Source: Dickeya dianthicola NCPPB 453 (lineage in GTDB: Bacteria > Pseudomonadota > Gammaproteobacteria > Enterobacterales > Enterobacteriaceae). Taken from it: a stretch of 32,233 nt of DNA. The notes below the pieces were generated by a model. It was not told the origin of the DNA, searched no databases, and saw only the letters and a program-made list of their open reading frames with translations. Positions 10,144 through 19,166 of this stretch are shown here, in pieces; within the stretch, counting starts at the first letter, position 1, and each line of letters begins with the position of its first letter. A program made the translations under genes and the position numbers. Location of the stretch: positions 730,384-762,616 of the forward strand of contig NZ_CM001841.1 in the NCBI RefSeq assembly GCF_000365305.1, written 5' to 3'.

Positions 10144-10195
10144 AATATATTCGCCCGAACATCAGGGTTTGTATCATAAATGTGCAGAGGTATTT

Positions 10196-10302
10196 ATGAA
10201 ACAAGCGGTTTTAATGGTCATGGTTCTCAACTTTTCACTACCGGCAATGGCGAGTGAAAAAGTGATAGAAATGTACCGGTCTGAAAATTGCGGATGCTGC
10301 TC
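10196..10302 (+). pseudogene. silG: silG 5' fragment (DUF411/CopG-type periplasmic protein), broken
   Basis: The ATG at 10196 with AGAGG upstream begins MKQAVLMVMVLNFSLPAMAS, a signal peptide, and continues EKVIEMYRSENCGCC, the Cys-rich start of the DUF411 protein that follows silA in sil operons. After about 35 residues similarity stops at 10302, and the frame reads through unrelated sequence to a stop at 10405. An alternative TTG start at 10169 is possible but lacks support. An intact protein would have well over 100 residues, so this is a remnant. Confidence 0.8.
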
Positions 10303-10377
10303 GTGGCAGGGGACAGCGATATGCTGCGACGTGCTTTCAGTAACTTGCTTTCCAATGCCATCAAGTATTCTCCTGAT
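10303..10377 (+). pseudogene. pcoS: Internal fragment of copper sensor kinase pcoS fused to silG remnant
   Basis: In a frame different from silG the DNA encodes VAGDSDMLRRAFSNLLSNAI followed by KYSPD, which is the N-box segment of PcoS as I remember it. No other part of pcoS is present; similarity ends at 10377. In complete sil-pco loci, silG is followed by silP, pcoABCDR and pcoS, so a deletion of several kilobases would join these two points. The frame then runs on to a stop at 10423-10425. Confidence 0.75.
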
Positions 10378-10524
10378 CCTGACCCCGAATCTGATCCACC
10401 CATAATCAGAAATTCCCAGCTTTAGGATGGCTGCATATTCTGGCAACCGATAACAGAAATTTATGGGCGGGAGCGAGTAACCAGCCATGCTGTGAGCTCG
10501 GCTCCGGCCAATTAATTATACCCG

Positions 10525-12408
10525 TTAATCCTTCTGGCATTTATTAGCGGTAGGGGCGTATCCCGTTGGCGCTTCCAGCAATATCTTCCTGATGTTGCCG
10601 ACATCGTAATCATGGCAGCTTTTGTCGAGCTGTTGTAATAGTTGTTCCATTTCCTGCCAGCTCAGCTTTTCTTCTTGTGCGGTCATGATCCTGGGGTGGC
10701 TGGTGCCTTCCACATTTTCGCCGATCAACAATTCCTCGTAGAGCTTTTCTCCTGGGCGTAACCCGGTGAATTTGATAACGATATCACCCTCTTCACCATA
10801 GCCTTCGATGTACCCTTTCATCCCCATCAGGTTGATCATTCTGCGCGCTAAATCGAGGATTTTTACCGGCTCCCCCATATCCAGCACGAAGACCTGCCCG
10901 TTAATCCCCATAGCGCCGGCCTGTACAACCAGTTGCGCCGCTTCAGGTATCAGCATGAAGTAACGGGTAATGTCCGGATGGGTTACGGTAACCGGGCCTC
11001 CCTGGCGAATTTGTTTTTTAAACAGAGGAACGACGGAACCGGATGAACCTAACACGTTGCCGAAACGGACCATAGTGAAGGTCGTCTGGTTTTGCCGTTC
11101 CGCCAACGCTTGCAGAATCAGTTCGGCCATCCGCTTGCTGGTCCCCATGATATTGGTGGGGCGCACCGCTTTGTCGGTTGAAATCAGGGTGAAGTTGCGC
11201 ACCCCTTCCGCTATCGCGGATTCGGCGCAGGCCAGCGTGCCGAAGACATTATTGCGGATACCTTCAATGACATTGTCTTCCACCAACGGCACATGTTTGT
11301 AAGCGGCGGCATGATAAATGGTTTCTACCTGATAGGCCCGAATCAGTTTCTGTATCCGATTCTGTTTTTGCACCGATCCCAGCGCGGCAACGATTTTGGT
11401 ATCAAGCAGCAAACGTTTCTTGATGCCCTGAAGCTCCTGGTCGATGGTATAGAGGTTGTATTCATTCAGTTCAAACAGCACCAGCGTGTGGGGATGCTGA
11501 GTTAGAATCTGTCGGCAGAGTTCTGAACCAATAGAGCCGCCCGCCCCGGTAATCATGACGGATTTGCCGGTAATATTTTTAGACATCAGTTGCTTGTCCG
11601 GGTCTACCGCTTCACGCCCCAGCAAGTCCGCCACGTCCAAATCCCGTATTTCTGTCGCAATCGCCTTTCCGGCGGCAATGTCTTCGACCGAGGGCACAGA
11701 TTGCACTTCAATCGGCCAGTGCGACAGTTTTTCCAGCAATCTCAACCGCAGGCCTTTTTTGATGTTATTAATCGCCAGCAGCAGTTTTACCGGTTGATAT
11801 AACGGTTTCAGTTTTTCGAATTCACTACTGTGATGCACCCGGATGCCACAGATGATTTGACCAATTTTTTTTTCGTCGTCATCAAGCACCACCACTGGGT
11901 GAAATTCGTCTCCCTGAATCAGGGAATAGATCAGGTCACGCCCGGTTGCTCCCGCGCCATAAATAAAGACGTTCGGCTTCTGACGCTTATAATAATGGTA
12001 GTAAAACGTACGAATGAGTACGCGAGGGCTGCCCAGCGCCAGCGTCGCCAGACCGGCATAGATGAACGGGACGCTGCGCGGCACAAACGACTGAAAAAAG
12101 AAGCCGCTCAGCGCCAGGCTGATAGCCGACAGAATCACCGACAGAAAAACATACCCCATTGCCGGCAGCATCATGTAACGCAGCACTGCCCTGTACATGC
12201 CGCAGCGAATAAATACCAATAGCGTGATGGACAACGTGACCAGTACGCTGGCGATTTCAGCGTAGCCTACAGGAAAATCCATAGTGCCCAGACGAACGGC
12301 GACGGCTAGATAAAGTGAAACTACAATGGCGAACACATCATAGAACACCGTCATGATGCGTTTGTTTCTACGCTCGGCACTTAGCAAAAATGGAATGGGT
12401 TTAAACAT
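10525..12408 (-). CDS. Membrane-bound nucleoside-diphosphate-sugar 4,6-dehydratase, WbpM/CapD type
   Basis: The 627-residue protein starts with four predicted membrane helices (residues about 20-130). A first Rossmann fold (GAGATG, 151-156) and a second, catalytic SDR domain (GAGGSIG, 288-294) follow. In the catalytic motif, STDKAVRPTNIMGTSK, the usual Tyr of YxxxK is replaced by Met (M421-x3-K425), as is typical of large WbpM enzymes. WbpM-type enzymes convert UDP-GlcNAc to a 4-keto-6-deoxy sugar for O-antigen or capsule. It is divergent from an epimerase and a phosphosugar transferase gene, which resembles the wbpM-wbpV-wbpL group. Its 3' end lies about 100 bases from the sil-pco scar, so host chromosome resumes here. 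The exact sugar product is unknown. Confidence 0.88.
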   Translation of the reverse strand: MFKPIPFLLSAERRNKRIMTVFYDVFAIVVSLYLAVAVRLGTMDFPVGYAEIASVLVTLSITLLVFIRCGMYRAVLRYMMLPAMGYVFLSVILSAISLALSGFFFQSFVPRSVPFIYAGLATLALGSPRVLIRTFYYHYYKRQKPNVFIYGAGATGRDLIYSLIQGDEFHPVVVLDDDEKKIGQIICGIRVHHSSEFEKLKPLYQPVKLLLAINNIKKGLRLRLLEKLSHWPIEVQSVPSVEDIAAGKAIATEIRDLDVADLLGREAVDPDKQLMSKNITGKSVMITGAGGSIGSELCRQILTQHPHTLVLFELNEYNLYTIDQELQGIKKRLLLDTKIVAALGSVQKQNRIQKLIRAYQVETIYHAAAYKHVPLVEDNVIEGIRNNVFGTLACAESAIAEGVRNFTLISTDKAVRPTNIMGTSKRMAELILQALAERQNQTTFTMVRFGNVLGSSGSVVPLFKKQIRQGGPVTVTHPDITRYFMLIPEAAQLVVQAGAMGINGQVFVLDMGEPVKILDLARRMINLMGMKGYIEGYGEEGDIVIKFTGLRPGEKLYEELLIGENVEGTSHPRIMTAQEEKLSWQEMEQLLQQLDKSCHDYDVGNIRKILLEAPTGYAPTANKCQKD

Positions 12409-12561
12409 CTGGGGCCTGAATGTCTGTGTGAGACGACAATTAGAGTAATTAGGCGGACATTTTAGTGGTCCGACAACGTATTGACCAGCAGTGCGAATCT
12501 CAATTCTGGTATAACGGGTGCCAGGGTATTATCAGGTATTTTCCTGCTGAAGGTAACCATA

Positions 12562-13536
12562 TTGAAAATCTTAATAACGGGAAGCCGTGGTTTTATCGGG
12601 CGACGGCTGGCCGCGCTGGCGGGCGAGCAAGGTATAACCTGTGTTTTGCATTGCAGCGAGCGCGCAGACGTATCCGATAGTTCGATGATTCGCGCCAATC
12701 TGACCGCTGCGACAGACTGGATGCCGGCGTTGCAAGGCGTGGATGCGGTGGTCCACTGCGCCGCCAGAGTGCATCAGATGCAGGACGGCGGCGAGGCGTT
12801 GCAACTGTACCGGGAAACCAATGTGGCGGGAACGGTGCGACTGGCGCAGCAGGCCGCGCAAGCCGGCGTTAAACGGTTTGTCTTTCTGAGCTCGATCAAG
12901 GTGAATGGCGAACTGACTCAGCCCGGCCGGCCTTTTCAGCCCGAGGTGGTGGTACCGCCCGCCGATCCTTACGGCTTGAGCAAATACGAAGCGGAGCAGG
13001 CGCTGCTGCGTCTGGCGCGGGAAACCGGTCTGGAGGTGGTGATTATTCGCCCGCCGCTGGTATATGGGCCGGGCGCCAAAGCTAATTTTCGGGCGATGAT
13101 GAACTGGGTCAACAAAGGCGTGCCGCTGCCGCTGGCGGCGGTTCATAACCAGCGCAGCCTGGTGTTTGTCGACAATCTGGTCGACCTGATTCTGCTGAGT
13201 GTGCGCCATCCGCAGGCGCCGGGGCGGGTGTGGCTGGCGTCGGACGACCACGACGTCTCTACCGCCGATCTGCTGGCGGATATGGCGGCGGCGCTGGGGG
13301 TGAAAAACCGGTGTTGGCCGCTGCCGCCGTGGGTGCTGAAAAGCGCCGCGGCCCTGCTGGGAAAATCTGCGGTGGCGGAGCGCCTGCTGGGTTCGCTGCA
13401 GGTGGATATCCGCGAAACCCGACAACGGCTTGGCTGGCAGCCTGCCGTCCCTTATCATCAGGCGATTGCCGCCACGGCGCGGGCGTTTCTGGCGGAAACG
13501 TCCGGCGTTTCCGAGTCCGTATCCAAACAAGGTTGA
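12562..13536 (+). CDS. NAD-dependent sugar-nucleotide epimerase/dehydratase (extended SDR)
   Basis: I choose a TTG start at 12562, because MKILITGSRGFIGRRL puts the Rossmann motif GSRGFIG at residues 7-13 and GAAGGT lies just upstream; the open frame back to 12481 encodes nothing conserved. The 324-residue enzyme has SSIKVNG (110-116) and the catalytic Y137-x3-K141 (DPYGLSKYEAE). Homologues act on UDP-sugars, for example UDP-GlcNAc 4-epimerases of the WbpV type in O-antigen synthesis. The sugar transferase gene begins 9 bases after its stop, so the two are co-transcribed. Codons are markedly GC-rich (GCG, CTG, GGC), unlike the sil genes. Function on a particular sugar is inferred. Confidence 0.82.
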   Translation: MKILITGSRGFIGRRLAALAGEQGITCVLHCSERADVSDSSMIRANLTAATDWMPALQGVDAVVHCAARVHQMQDGGEALQLYRETNVAGTVRLAQQAAQAGVKRFVFLSSIKVNGELTQPGRPFQPEVVVPPADPYGLSKYEAEQALLRLARETGLEVVIIRPPLVYGPGAKANFRAMMNWVNKGVPLPLAAVHNQRSLVFVDNLVDLILLSVRHPQAPGRVWLASDDHDVSTADLLADMAAALGVKNRCWPLPPWVLKSAAALLGKSAVAERLLGSLQVDIRETRQRLGWQPAVPYHQAIAATARAFLAETSGVSESVSKQG

Positions 13537-13545
13537 CCGATTATT

Positions 13546-14094
13546 ATGCTGCGTGTTCTTGATGTATTACTGGCGCTGATTGGCTTGCTGTGCCTGTGGC
13601 CGGTGATGTTGATTGTTTATGTGCTGGGATTGTTTGATACCGGTTCGCCGGTTTTTATTCAGCAGCGGGTTGGCCGGCATCAACGCCCGTTTAACTTGAT
13701 CAAGTTTCGCACGATGGCGGTGATGACCGAATCGGTGGCGACTCACCTCGCCAGCCGCAGTGCCGTGACGCGGTTAGGCGCGTTTTTGCGTAAAACCAAG
13801 CTGGATGAGTTGCCGCAACTGATTAATGTCCTCAAAGGGGAGATGAGCCTGGTGGGGCCGCGTCCTTGTCTGTTTAATCAACAGGAATTGAGGGACGAAC
13901 GTCAGGCGCGCGGCGTATTTGATGTGCTGCCGGGCATTACCGGGCTGGCGCAGGTTAATGCCATCGACATGTCTACGCCGCAGAAACTGGCGGAGTGGGA
14001 CCAGCGCATGATCCAGACCCTGTCGGTAAAGCATTACTTCACTTATCTGGTGCAAACGGTGGTTGGCAAGGGTTCCGGCGATCGGGTGCGTTGA
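13546..14094 (+). CDS. Polyprenyl-phosphate phosphosugar transferase (bacterial sugar transferase family)
   Basis: The 182-residue protein has one N-terminal hydrophobic segment (about 5-30) and the conserved core of small PglC/WcaJ-like enzymes: [13 protein letters not shown] with the catalytic Asp-Glu pair D87-E88, [10 protein letters not shown] and [11 protein letters not shown]. Such enzymes move a sugar-1-phosphate from a UDP-sugar to undecaprenyl phosphate and so start a polysaccharide repeat unit at the inner leaflet. Paired with the upstream epimerase and the divergent WbpM-type dehydratase, it could build and attach the first sugar of an O-antigen or capsule. No glycosyltransferase, flippase or polymerase genes are present here, so the rest of the pathway must be elsewhere. 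Confidence 0.88.
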   Translation: MLRVLDVLLALIGLLCLWPVMLIVYVLGLFDTGSPVFIQQRVGRHQRPFNLIKFRTMAVMTESVATHLASRSAVTRLGAFLRKTKLDELPQLINVLKGEMSLVGPRPCLFNQQELRDERQARGVFDVLPGITGLAQVNAIDMSTPQKLAEWDQRMIQTLSVKHYFTYLVQTVVGKGSGDRVR

Positions 14095-14095
14095 T

Positions 14096-14124
14096 AAAAA
14101 ACGATGCCGGTCAGGCCGGCATCG
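14096..14124 (-). terminator. Rho-independent terminator of the ugp-like/gpdQ operon
   Basis: On the minus strand a 9-bp stem (CGATGCCGG with CCGGCATCG, 14102-14124) is followed by six T. The T-run is only on the minus side, so it ends the operon coming from the right. The plus-strand transcript of the sugar transferase gets a hairpin without a T-run. Confidence 0.85.
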
Positions 14125-14166
14125 TCATGGTGCTTCATGGTGTTAAAGGATTAAAAGATTAAGGGA

Positions 14167-15489
14167 TTATTTCACCGGGGCCAGCGCCGTCTGGTCCACG
14201 TAGGGTTTCATGATGGTGTCGGCTTCCTGCTGAGCGGCTTTGGCCGCCGCTTCCGGCGTGACTTTCTCGTCATTCACCAGCGCGGCCAACTGGTTTTCCA
14301 TCGCTTTACGCACCGCCACGGTTTCATAGGTGGAGTACCACGGATGAGCGTACTTCAGCTGTTCCAGCGCGGTGGCGGCACGCGGGTCTTTTTCCAGATA
14401 GGCTTTCATTTCCGGCGTATCGTATGAGGCTTTACGCGGCGAAAAATAGCCGGTGAAGCGGCTCCAGGCGCCGTTGACCGGCGGGCTGACCAGATAGTTC
14501 AGGAACTGGTAAGCGGCTTTTTTCTGCTCATCGGAAATGCCTTTGAAACTCACCAGGCTGGCGCCGCCGATCGGCACCGCGCGCTGCTCTTTGGCGGGCA
14601 GCATCGCCACGCCCAGTTCAAAGTCTTTGGTGTTTTCACGCATAAAACCCAGCGCGCCGGTGCTTAGCATCGCCATGCCGAGCTTGCCGGAGAAGAACGC
14701 GGCGCTGATCTGCTTGGAATCCAGTACGCCGGACGGCATCACCTTGTCTTTGTAGACCAGGTTTTGCCAGAAGCGCAGCGCGCCGATGGTGGTCGGGCTG
14801 TTGTAATAGACCTCGCCCGGATAGTCCTCGTTGAAGTAATTGCCGCCGTTGGCGCGCACCAGCGAGGAGAAAATCCAGCCGCCGTAGTCGTCGTTGGTGG
14901 ACGGCAGCATGATGCCCCACTGGCCTTTGCTCTGGTCGGTCAGCTTTTTGGCGTCTTCCAGCAGCGCTTGCCAGGTTTGCGGCGCCTGCGTGATGCCGGC
15001 TTTTTCGAACAGGGTCTTGTTGTAATAGAGAATCGGCGTTGAGTTGTGGAACGGAATAGCGTAGGTCACGCCCATCACCTGCGCGTTCTTGTGCATGGCC
15101 GGCCAGAATTCGTTGGTCAAAAACGCCCCGGCTTTTTCGTTGCCGAATTTAAACAGTTCGTCCATCGGCAGGATTTCGTTTTTCAGCGCCAGATCGGTAG
15201 TGAAGTTGGCGGACATGATCACCAGCGCGGGCGGCTGGCCGGCTTTTTGCGCCGCTTCCGCTTTCATTTTGGTGGTGTCGTAGTTACCGGTGAAAATCCC
15301 CCGCACTTCCACATCCTGCTGGGAACCGTTGAATTCTTTGATGATGCGGGTCATTTCCATCGTCAGTTTGCCGTCCACCGGGGCCGGAAACATGAAGTCG
15401 ATATTCTGTTTGGCCAGCGCCGAACCGGTGAAGGCCAGCGTGATGCCGAGGGTGAGCGCCTGTAACCGCTGTTTCAGGGGCTTATGCAT
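14167..15489 (-). CDS. Periplasmic solute-binding protein of a glycerol-phosphate-type ABC importer (UgpB-like)
   Basis: The ATG at 15489 follows AGGAGA and gives 440 residues; the longer frame to 15579 overlaps the ATPase gene. A signal peptide ends in TGSALA (residue 26). The rest is a family-1 extracellular solute-binding protein: PPALVIMSANFTTDLA, IPFHNSTPILYYNKTLFEKA and GGASLVSFKGISDEQKKAAY resemble UgpB. It would bind the substrate in the periplasm and deliver it to the two permeases encoded in the same operon. Because gpdQ is in the operon, the substrate is probably a glycerophosphodiester or glycerol 3-phosphate (inference). Overlaps the ATPase gene end by 8 bases and is the last gene before the terminator. 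Confidence 0.88.
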   Translation of the reverse strand: MHKPLKQRLQALTLGITLAFTGSALAKQNIDFMFPAPVDGKLTMEMTRIIKEFNGSQQDVEVRGIFTGNYDTTKMKAEAAQKAGQPPALVIMSANFTTDLALKNEILPMDELFKFGNEKAGAFLTNEFWPAMHKNAQVMGVTYAIPFHNSTPILYYNKTLFEKAGITQAPQTWQALLEDAKKLTDQSKGQWGIMLPSTNDDYGGWIFSSLVRANGGNYFNEDYPGEVYYNSPTTIGALRFWQNLVYKDKVMPSGVLDSKQISAAFFSGKLGMAMLSTGALGFMRENTKDFELGVAMLPAKEQRAVPIGGASLVSFKGISDEQKKAAYQFLNYLVSPPVNGAWSRFTGYFSPRKASYDTPEMKAYLEKDPRAATALEQLKYAHPWYSTYETVAVRKAMENQLAALVNDEKVTPEAAAKAAQQEADTIMKPYVDQTALAPVK

Positions 15490-16567
15490 GGGTGTTCTCC
15501 TGGTATACGTTCTGCTGTGTATCAGCATGAAAAAGATGAACATCAAAAGGTGAAAAGCCGAGGCTGACGGTATCGCCAACCTGTGGGGCGTCGCCGCGGT
15601 TTTTGCGGCTGTAGCGTAGTTCGCCGATAGGCGTGCTGATGTGCAGCAGATAGTCCGCGCCCATCAATTCTCGTTGCATCACGGTGCCGGGCAGGCGCAG
15701 CGTGTGCTGTTCGGTTTCCGGGGCATCGGTAAGGTGTTCCGGGCGGATACCGAAAAACACCTGCCGGAGCTGGCCGGCGTGCGGCGGCAGAGGAAGCGCT
15801 TGCTCGCCCACCTGCACCGCGCCGTCTGCGCAAGGCAGCGTGATGATGTTCATGGCCGGCGAACCGATGAAGCTCGCCACGAACCGGTTGGTGGGGAACG
15901 CGTACAACTGCTCCGGCGTGCCGACCTGTTGGACTTCGCCGTGGTTCATCACCACGATGCGGTCCGCCATCGACATGGCTTCGGTCTGGTCGTGGGTGAC
16001 GTAAACGGTGCTGGTTTTTAACTGCCGGTGCAGCGCCATGATGCCGTCGCGCACTTCGGTGCGCAGCCGGGCGTCCAGATTGGACAGCGGTTCATCCATC
16101 AGAAACAGTTTGGGGTTGCGTACGATGGCGCGCGCCATCGCCACCCGTTGACGCTGGCCGCCGGACAGCTTGCCCGGTTTGCGGTCCAGCAGCTCGTCCA
16201 GTTGCAGCAATTGCGCCACTTTCTCCAGCCGGGGTTGCCAGCTTGCTTTGGGTTCATGGCGAATCTGCATGCCGAAGGTGATGTTTTCTTTCACCGTCAG
16301 GTGCGGAAACAGCGCGTAGTTCTGAAAGATCATCGCGAAGTTGCGCTCGCGCGGCGGCAGGGCGGTGATGTCGTCGCCATCCAGCCACATCTCGCCGTCG
16401 CTTACTGTTTCCAGCCCAGCCAGCAGGCGCAGCAGAGTACTTTTGCCGCAGCCGGACGGCCCGACCAGTACCAGAAATTCGCCGTCGGCTATCTCCAGCG
16501 ACAGTGAGCGCAGCGCCGGTTTGTCGTCAAATCGCTTGCTGACGTTGTGCAGTCGTAACATGGCCAT
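15482..16567 (-). CDS. ABC-importer ATPase (UgpC/MalK family)
   Basis: The 361-residue ATPase has Walker A GPSGCGKS (36-43), signature LSGGQ (134-138), Walker B LFLMDE (154-159) and switch H192. The C-terminal third (about 240-361) contains the OB-type regulatory fold of the MalK/UgpC subfamily (FFGIRPEHLTDA, MGADYLLHISTPIG). It powers the importer formed with the two permeases and the binding protein. It starts directly at the end of gpdQ (they share position 16567), so translation is probably coupled. The substrate is set by the partners, not by this subunit. Confidence 0.92.
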   Translation of the reverse strand: MAMLRLHNVSKRFDDKPALRSLSLEIADGEFLVLVGPSGCGKSTLLRLLAGLETVSDGEMWLDGDDITALPPRERNFAMIFQNYALFPHLTVKENITFGMQIRHEPKASWQPRLEKVAQLLQLDELLDRKPGKLSGGQRQRVAMARAIVRNPKLFLMDEPLSNLDARLRTEVRDGIMALHRQLKTSTVYVTHDQTEAMSMADRIVVMNHGEVQQVGTPEQLYAFPTNRFVASFIGSPAMNIITLPCADGAVQVGEQALPLPPHAGQLRQVFFGIRPEHLTDAPETEQHTLRLPGTVMQRELMGADYLLHISTPIGELRYSRKNRGDAPQVGDTVSLGFSPFDVHLFHADTQQNVYQENTHA

Positions 16568-17388
16568 TAACGCTCATCCACCGGGCAACTGATGCTTTCG
16601 TTGTACAGCCACGGGCCGGCGTAGTGCGACAGCGGGTGCAGGTAGCTGACCCACAGCTGGTCCACCAGACGGTGCATCAGGCAGGCCGGCGGCGACATGT
16701 CGTAGTAAGGGCGGGTGTCGTCGTGGTAGTAAGGCACCTGATGAACCGTACCCGGCACGGTGGCGATGACTGCCTGGCGGTACTGCGTCATGATCAGGCA
16801 GTGGTTGTGCCCGCAGAAAATACGCACCAGCGACGGGAAACGCTCCACCAGGGCCAGCAGAAGGTGGCCGTTTTCGCAGGCGATGCGGTCCATCTGGGCG
16901 GAACCGAGCGCGAGCGGCGGGTGGTGCATGAACACGGCGGTGGGTTTGTCATCACGCATCAGTTGCGCTTCCAGCCAGGCCAGTGTCTCTTGCGTCAGCC
17001 AGCCTTTGGAGGTGCCGGCGCGGCTGGAGTCGATGAACAGCAGCCGGGTGGCGAAATCGTCAATCGCGTAGCGCATATTCTGCGGGTCATTACCCAGTTG
17101 CGGGCACAGCGGCTGTAGGTATTCCAGCAAGTGGGTTTTGTCGTCGTGGTTGCCGGGGATGATGTACAGCGGGTAGGTCAGATTACCCAGAATCTGGCGG
17201 GCCACCTGGTATTCCGACGGGCGACCGCAGTTGACGATATCGCCGCTTATCACCACCGCATCCGGGCGTTCGGTCAGGGCGTTAAGCTGCGATACCACGT
17301 CGGCGTTGCCGGCGTTGATGTCGATGAAACCGTACAGTTTTTGCCCTGAACTGCGAAAATGGGTGTCGGAAATTTGCGCTAACAGCAT
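16567..17388 (-). CDS. gpdQ: Glycerophosphodiesterase GpdQ (calcineurin-like metallophosphoesterase)
   Basis: The 273-residue enzyme is very close to Enterobacter aerogenes GpdQ as I remember it. All binuclear metal ligands are visible: D8 and H10 (SDTH), D50 (SGDIVNCG), N80 (GNHDD), H155 (MHHPP), and H194 and H196 (GHNH). GpdQ hydrolyses glycerophosphodiesters such as glycerophosphoethanolamine to glycerol 3-phosphate and an alcohol, and is promiscuous towards other phosphodiesters. There is no signal peptide, so it acts in the cytoplasm. It sits between the permease and ATPase genes of an ABC importer, with 10 bases to the upstream permease and a shared base with the ATPase gene. This suggests uptake of intact diesters followed by cleavage. 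Confidence 0.93.
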   Translation of the reverse strand: MLLAQISDTHFRSSGQKLYGFIDINAGNADVVSQLNALTERPDAVVISGDIVNCGRPSEYQVARQILGNLTYPLYIIPGNHDDKTHLLEYLQPLCPQLGNDPQNMRYAIDDFATRLLFIDSSRAGTSKGWLTQETLAWLEAQLMRDDKPTAVFMHHPPLALGSAQMDRIACENGHLLLALVERFPSLVRIFCGHNHCLIMTQYRQAVIATVPGTVHQVPYYHDDTRPYYDMSPPACLMHRLVDQLWVSYLHPLSHYAGPWLYNESISCPVDER

Positions 17389-17398
17389 GAAAAACTCC

Positions 17399-18286
17399 TT
17401 ATTTTATCCCTGAGAAACCAAAGCTTCTCAGGAACTGTTTTTGGAAAACGATAAACGCCAGCATCAGCGGCAGACACACCATCAGCGTGCCGGCGCTGAT
17501 CATTCCCCACTGGCCGCCGGATTCTGCGCCCATAGCGAACGACACCAGCCCGACGGTCAGCACCTGTTTGTCCGGGTCGTTGAGCATCATCAGCGGCCAC
17601 AGATACTCGTTCCAGTGATAGGTAATGCTGACGGTGGCGAACGCCAGAATGGAGGGCCAGGACATCGGCAGCAGCACGCGAAATAGCACCTGCCACCAGC
17701 GGCAGCCCTCCATCAGCGCGGCTTCTTCAATCTCTTTGGGAATAGCCAGGAACGCCTGACGCATCAGAAATACGCCAAACGCCGAGGTGAAATAGGGCAT
17801 CATCACGCCGGTCAGGGTATTGAGCAGGCCAAAGGCCTTCAGCGTCATCATGTTGGGCACCATCATCACTACCGGCATGATCATCAACTGCACCAGAAAC
17901 AGCAGAAATAGCGTTTGTTTGCCGCGAAACTCATGGCAGGCGAAGACGTAACCGGCAGTGGTGATGGTCAGCAACTGGACGAAAAAGGTGCCGAAGGTAA
18001 AGAAAATGGTGTTGGCGTACAGGCTTATCCAGTCGGCGCTCTGCCAGGCGTCGCGAAAGTTGCTCAACGTCAGCGGCCAGCGCGGCAACAGCGACGCCAT
18101 GCCCACGCCAAAGGTGGTGGCGCTGAATGCTGACGAGAGCATCCAGATAAATGGGCTTATCCATAGCAGCGCGGCGCAGATCATCAGCAGGCTCAGGGTG
18201 GCGCGGCGCGACTGGCGCCAGCGCAGCCAGGCCGGCAACGGCGCGCGGGTTGAACAGGTAACAGCGGGGGAGATCTCAACGCTCAT
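17399..18286 (-). CDS. ABC-importer permease, second subunit (UgpE-like)
   Basis: The 295-residue membrane protein has six predicted transmembrane helices and the EAA loop [20 protein letters not shown] followed by P, which docks on the ATPase. An N-terminal stretch (about 1-27) precedes the first helix [19 protein letters not shown]. It is of the MalG/UgpE type. Its start overlaps the end of the other permease gene by 11 bases, so the two are translated together and form the heterodimeric channel. gpdQ follows 10 bases later. Confidence 0.9.
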   Translation of the reverse strand: MSVEISPAVTCSTRAPLPAWLRWRQSRRATLSLLMICAALLWISPFIWMLSSAFSATTFGVGMASLLPRWPLTLSNFRDAWQSADWISLYANTIFFTFGTFFVQLLTITTAGYVFACHEFRGKQTLFLLFLVQLMIMPVVMMVPNMMTLKAFGLLNTLTGVMMPYFTSAFGVFLMRQAFLAIPKEIEEAALMEGCRWWQVLFRVLLPMSWPSILAFATVSITYHWNEYLWPLMMLNDPDKQVLTVGLVSFAMGAESGGQWGMISAGTLMVCLPLMLAFIVFQKQFLRSFGFSGIK

Positions 18287-19166
18287 AATGCGCCCCTTTC
18301 TCCAGCACTTTCAGGTTAATCAGCGAGAAAACGAACAGCCCCGCCAGCGTCAGGAAGGTGGCGGCCGAGGCTTTGCCGAGGTCGTGGGTGTCCCAGGCCA
18401 GGTTCTGGATGTAATACAGCAACACCGTGGTGGCGTTGTCCGGTCCGCCGTGGGTCATCACCGCCACGTGATCGATTTGGGTGATGGAATAAATCAGCGC
18501 GGTGGTAATGACAAAGCTCAGCGTCGGGCGCAGCAGCGGGAGCGTGACCCGGAAAAACACCTGCTTCGACGAGGCGCCTTCCATAATCGCGGCTTCGCGG
18601 GCGGACGGCGGGATGCTTTGCAGCCCGGCCAGAAAGAACAGCATGTAGTACCCGGCGAATTTCCATACGCCAATCAGCGCCAGAGCAAGCAGGGCGCTAT
18701 TGCTGCGGCCCAGATAGTTGTTATTTATCGGATAGTGGTTGTTCATCGGGCCGAACAGTTTGGCCAGGTAGTAATCCAGCAGACCGATGCCGGGCATGAA
18801 GATAAACAGCCACAACGCAGCGGCGCTGACCATCGGAATGATCATCGGAAAGAAGAAGGCGGTGCGCAGCCAGCGGTTGACCGCGTGGTTTTCCCACAGC
18901 GCCACCGCCAGCAGCAACGCCAGCACCACGCCGGGGATCACCGTCAACAGGATATAGACCAGGTTATTGAGCAACGCGCGCCAGAAAACAGCGTCATTCA
19001 GCAGGCGAACCACGTTTCCCAAACCGACAAACGGCGCGTCTGCGCCTGCCATACGGGTGTCGAACAGGCTGTCATAAACGGAGCGCAACAGCGGAAAGTA
19101 GGTGAACAACAGCAGAAACAACAAAGAAGGCGACAGAATCACCCAAGGGAGCCAGTTTTTTTGCAT
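18276..19166 (-). CDS. ABC-importer permease, first subunit (UgpA-like)
   Basis: I place the start at the ATG at 19166 (MQKNWLPWVILSPSLLFLLL), which puts the first membrane helix at the N-terminus, giving 296 residues. The frame is open to 19295 but the added residues are not typical. No strong ribosome site is visible, so the start is the weakest part of this call. Six helices and the EAA loop REAAIMEGASSKQVFFRVTL identify a MalF/UgpA-type permease. It is the first gene of the five-gene importer-gpdQ operon; the promoter should lie in the 250 bases shared with the divergent di-Mop gene. No clear Pho box was seen there. Confidence 0.88.
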   Translation of the reverse strand: MQKNWLPWVILSPSLLFLLLFTYFPLLRSVYDSLFDTRMAGADAPFVGLGNVVRLLNDAVFWRALLNNLVYILLTVIPGVVLALLLAVALWENHAVNRWLRTAFFFPMIIPMVSAAALWLFIFMPGIGLLDYYLAKLFGPMNNHYPINNNYLGRSNSALLALALIGVWKFAGYYMLFFLAGLQSIPPSAREAAIMEGASSKQVFFRVTLPLLRPTLSFVITTALIYSITQIDHVAVMTHGGPDNATTVLLYYIQNLAWDTHDLGKASAATFLTLAGLFVFSLINLKVLEKGAHYER

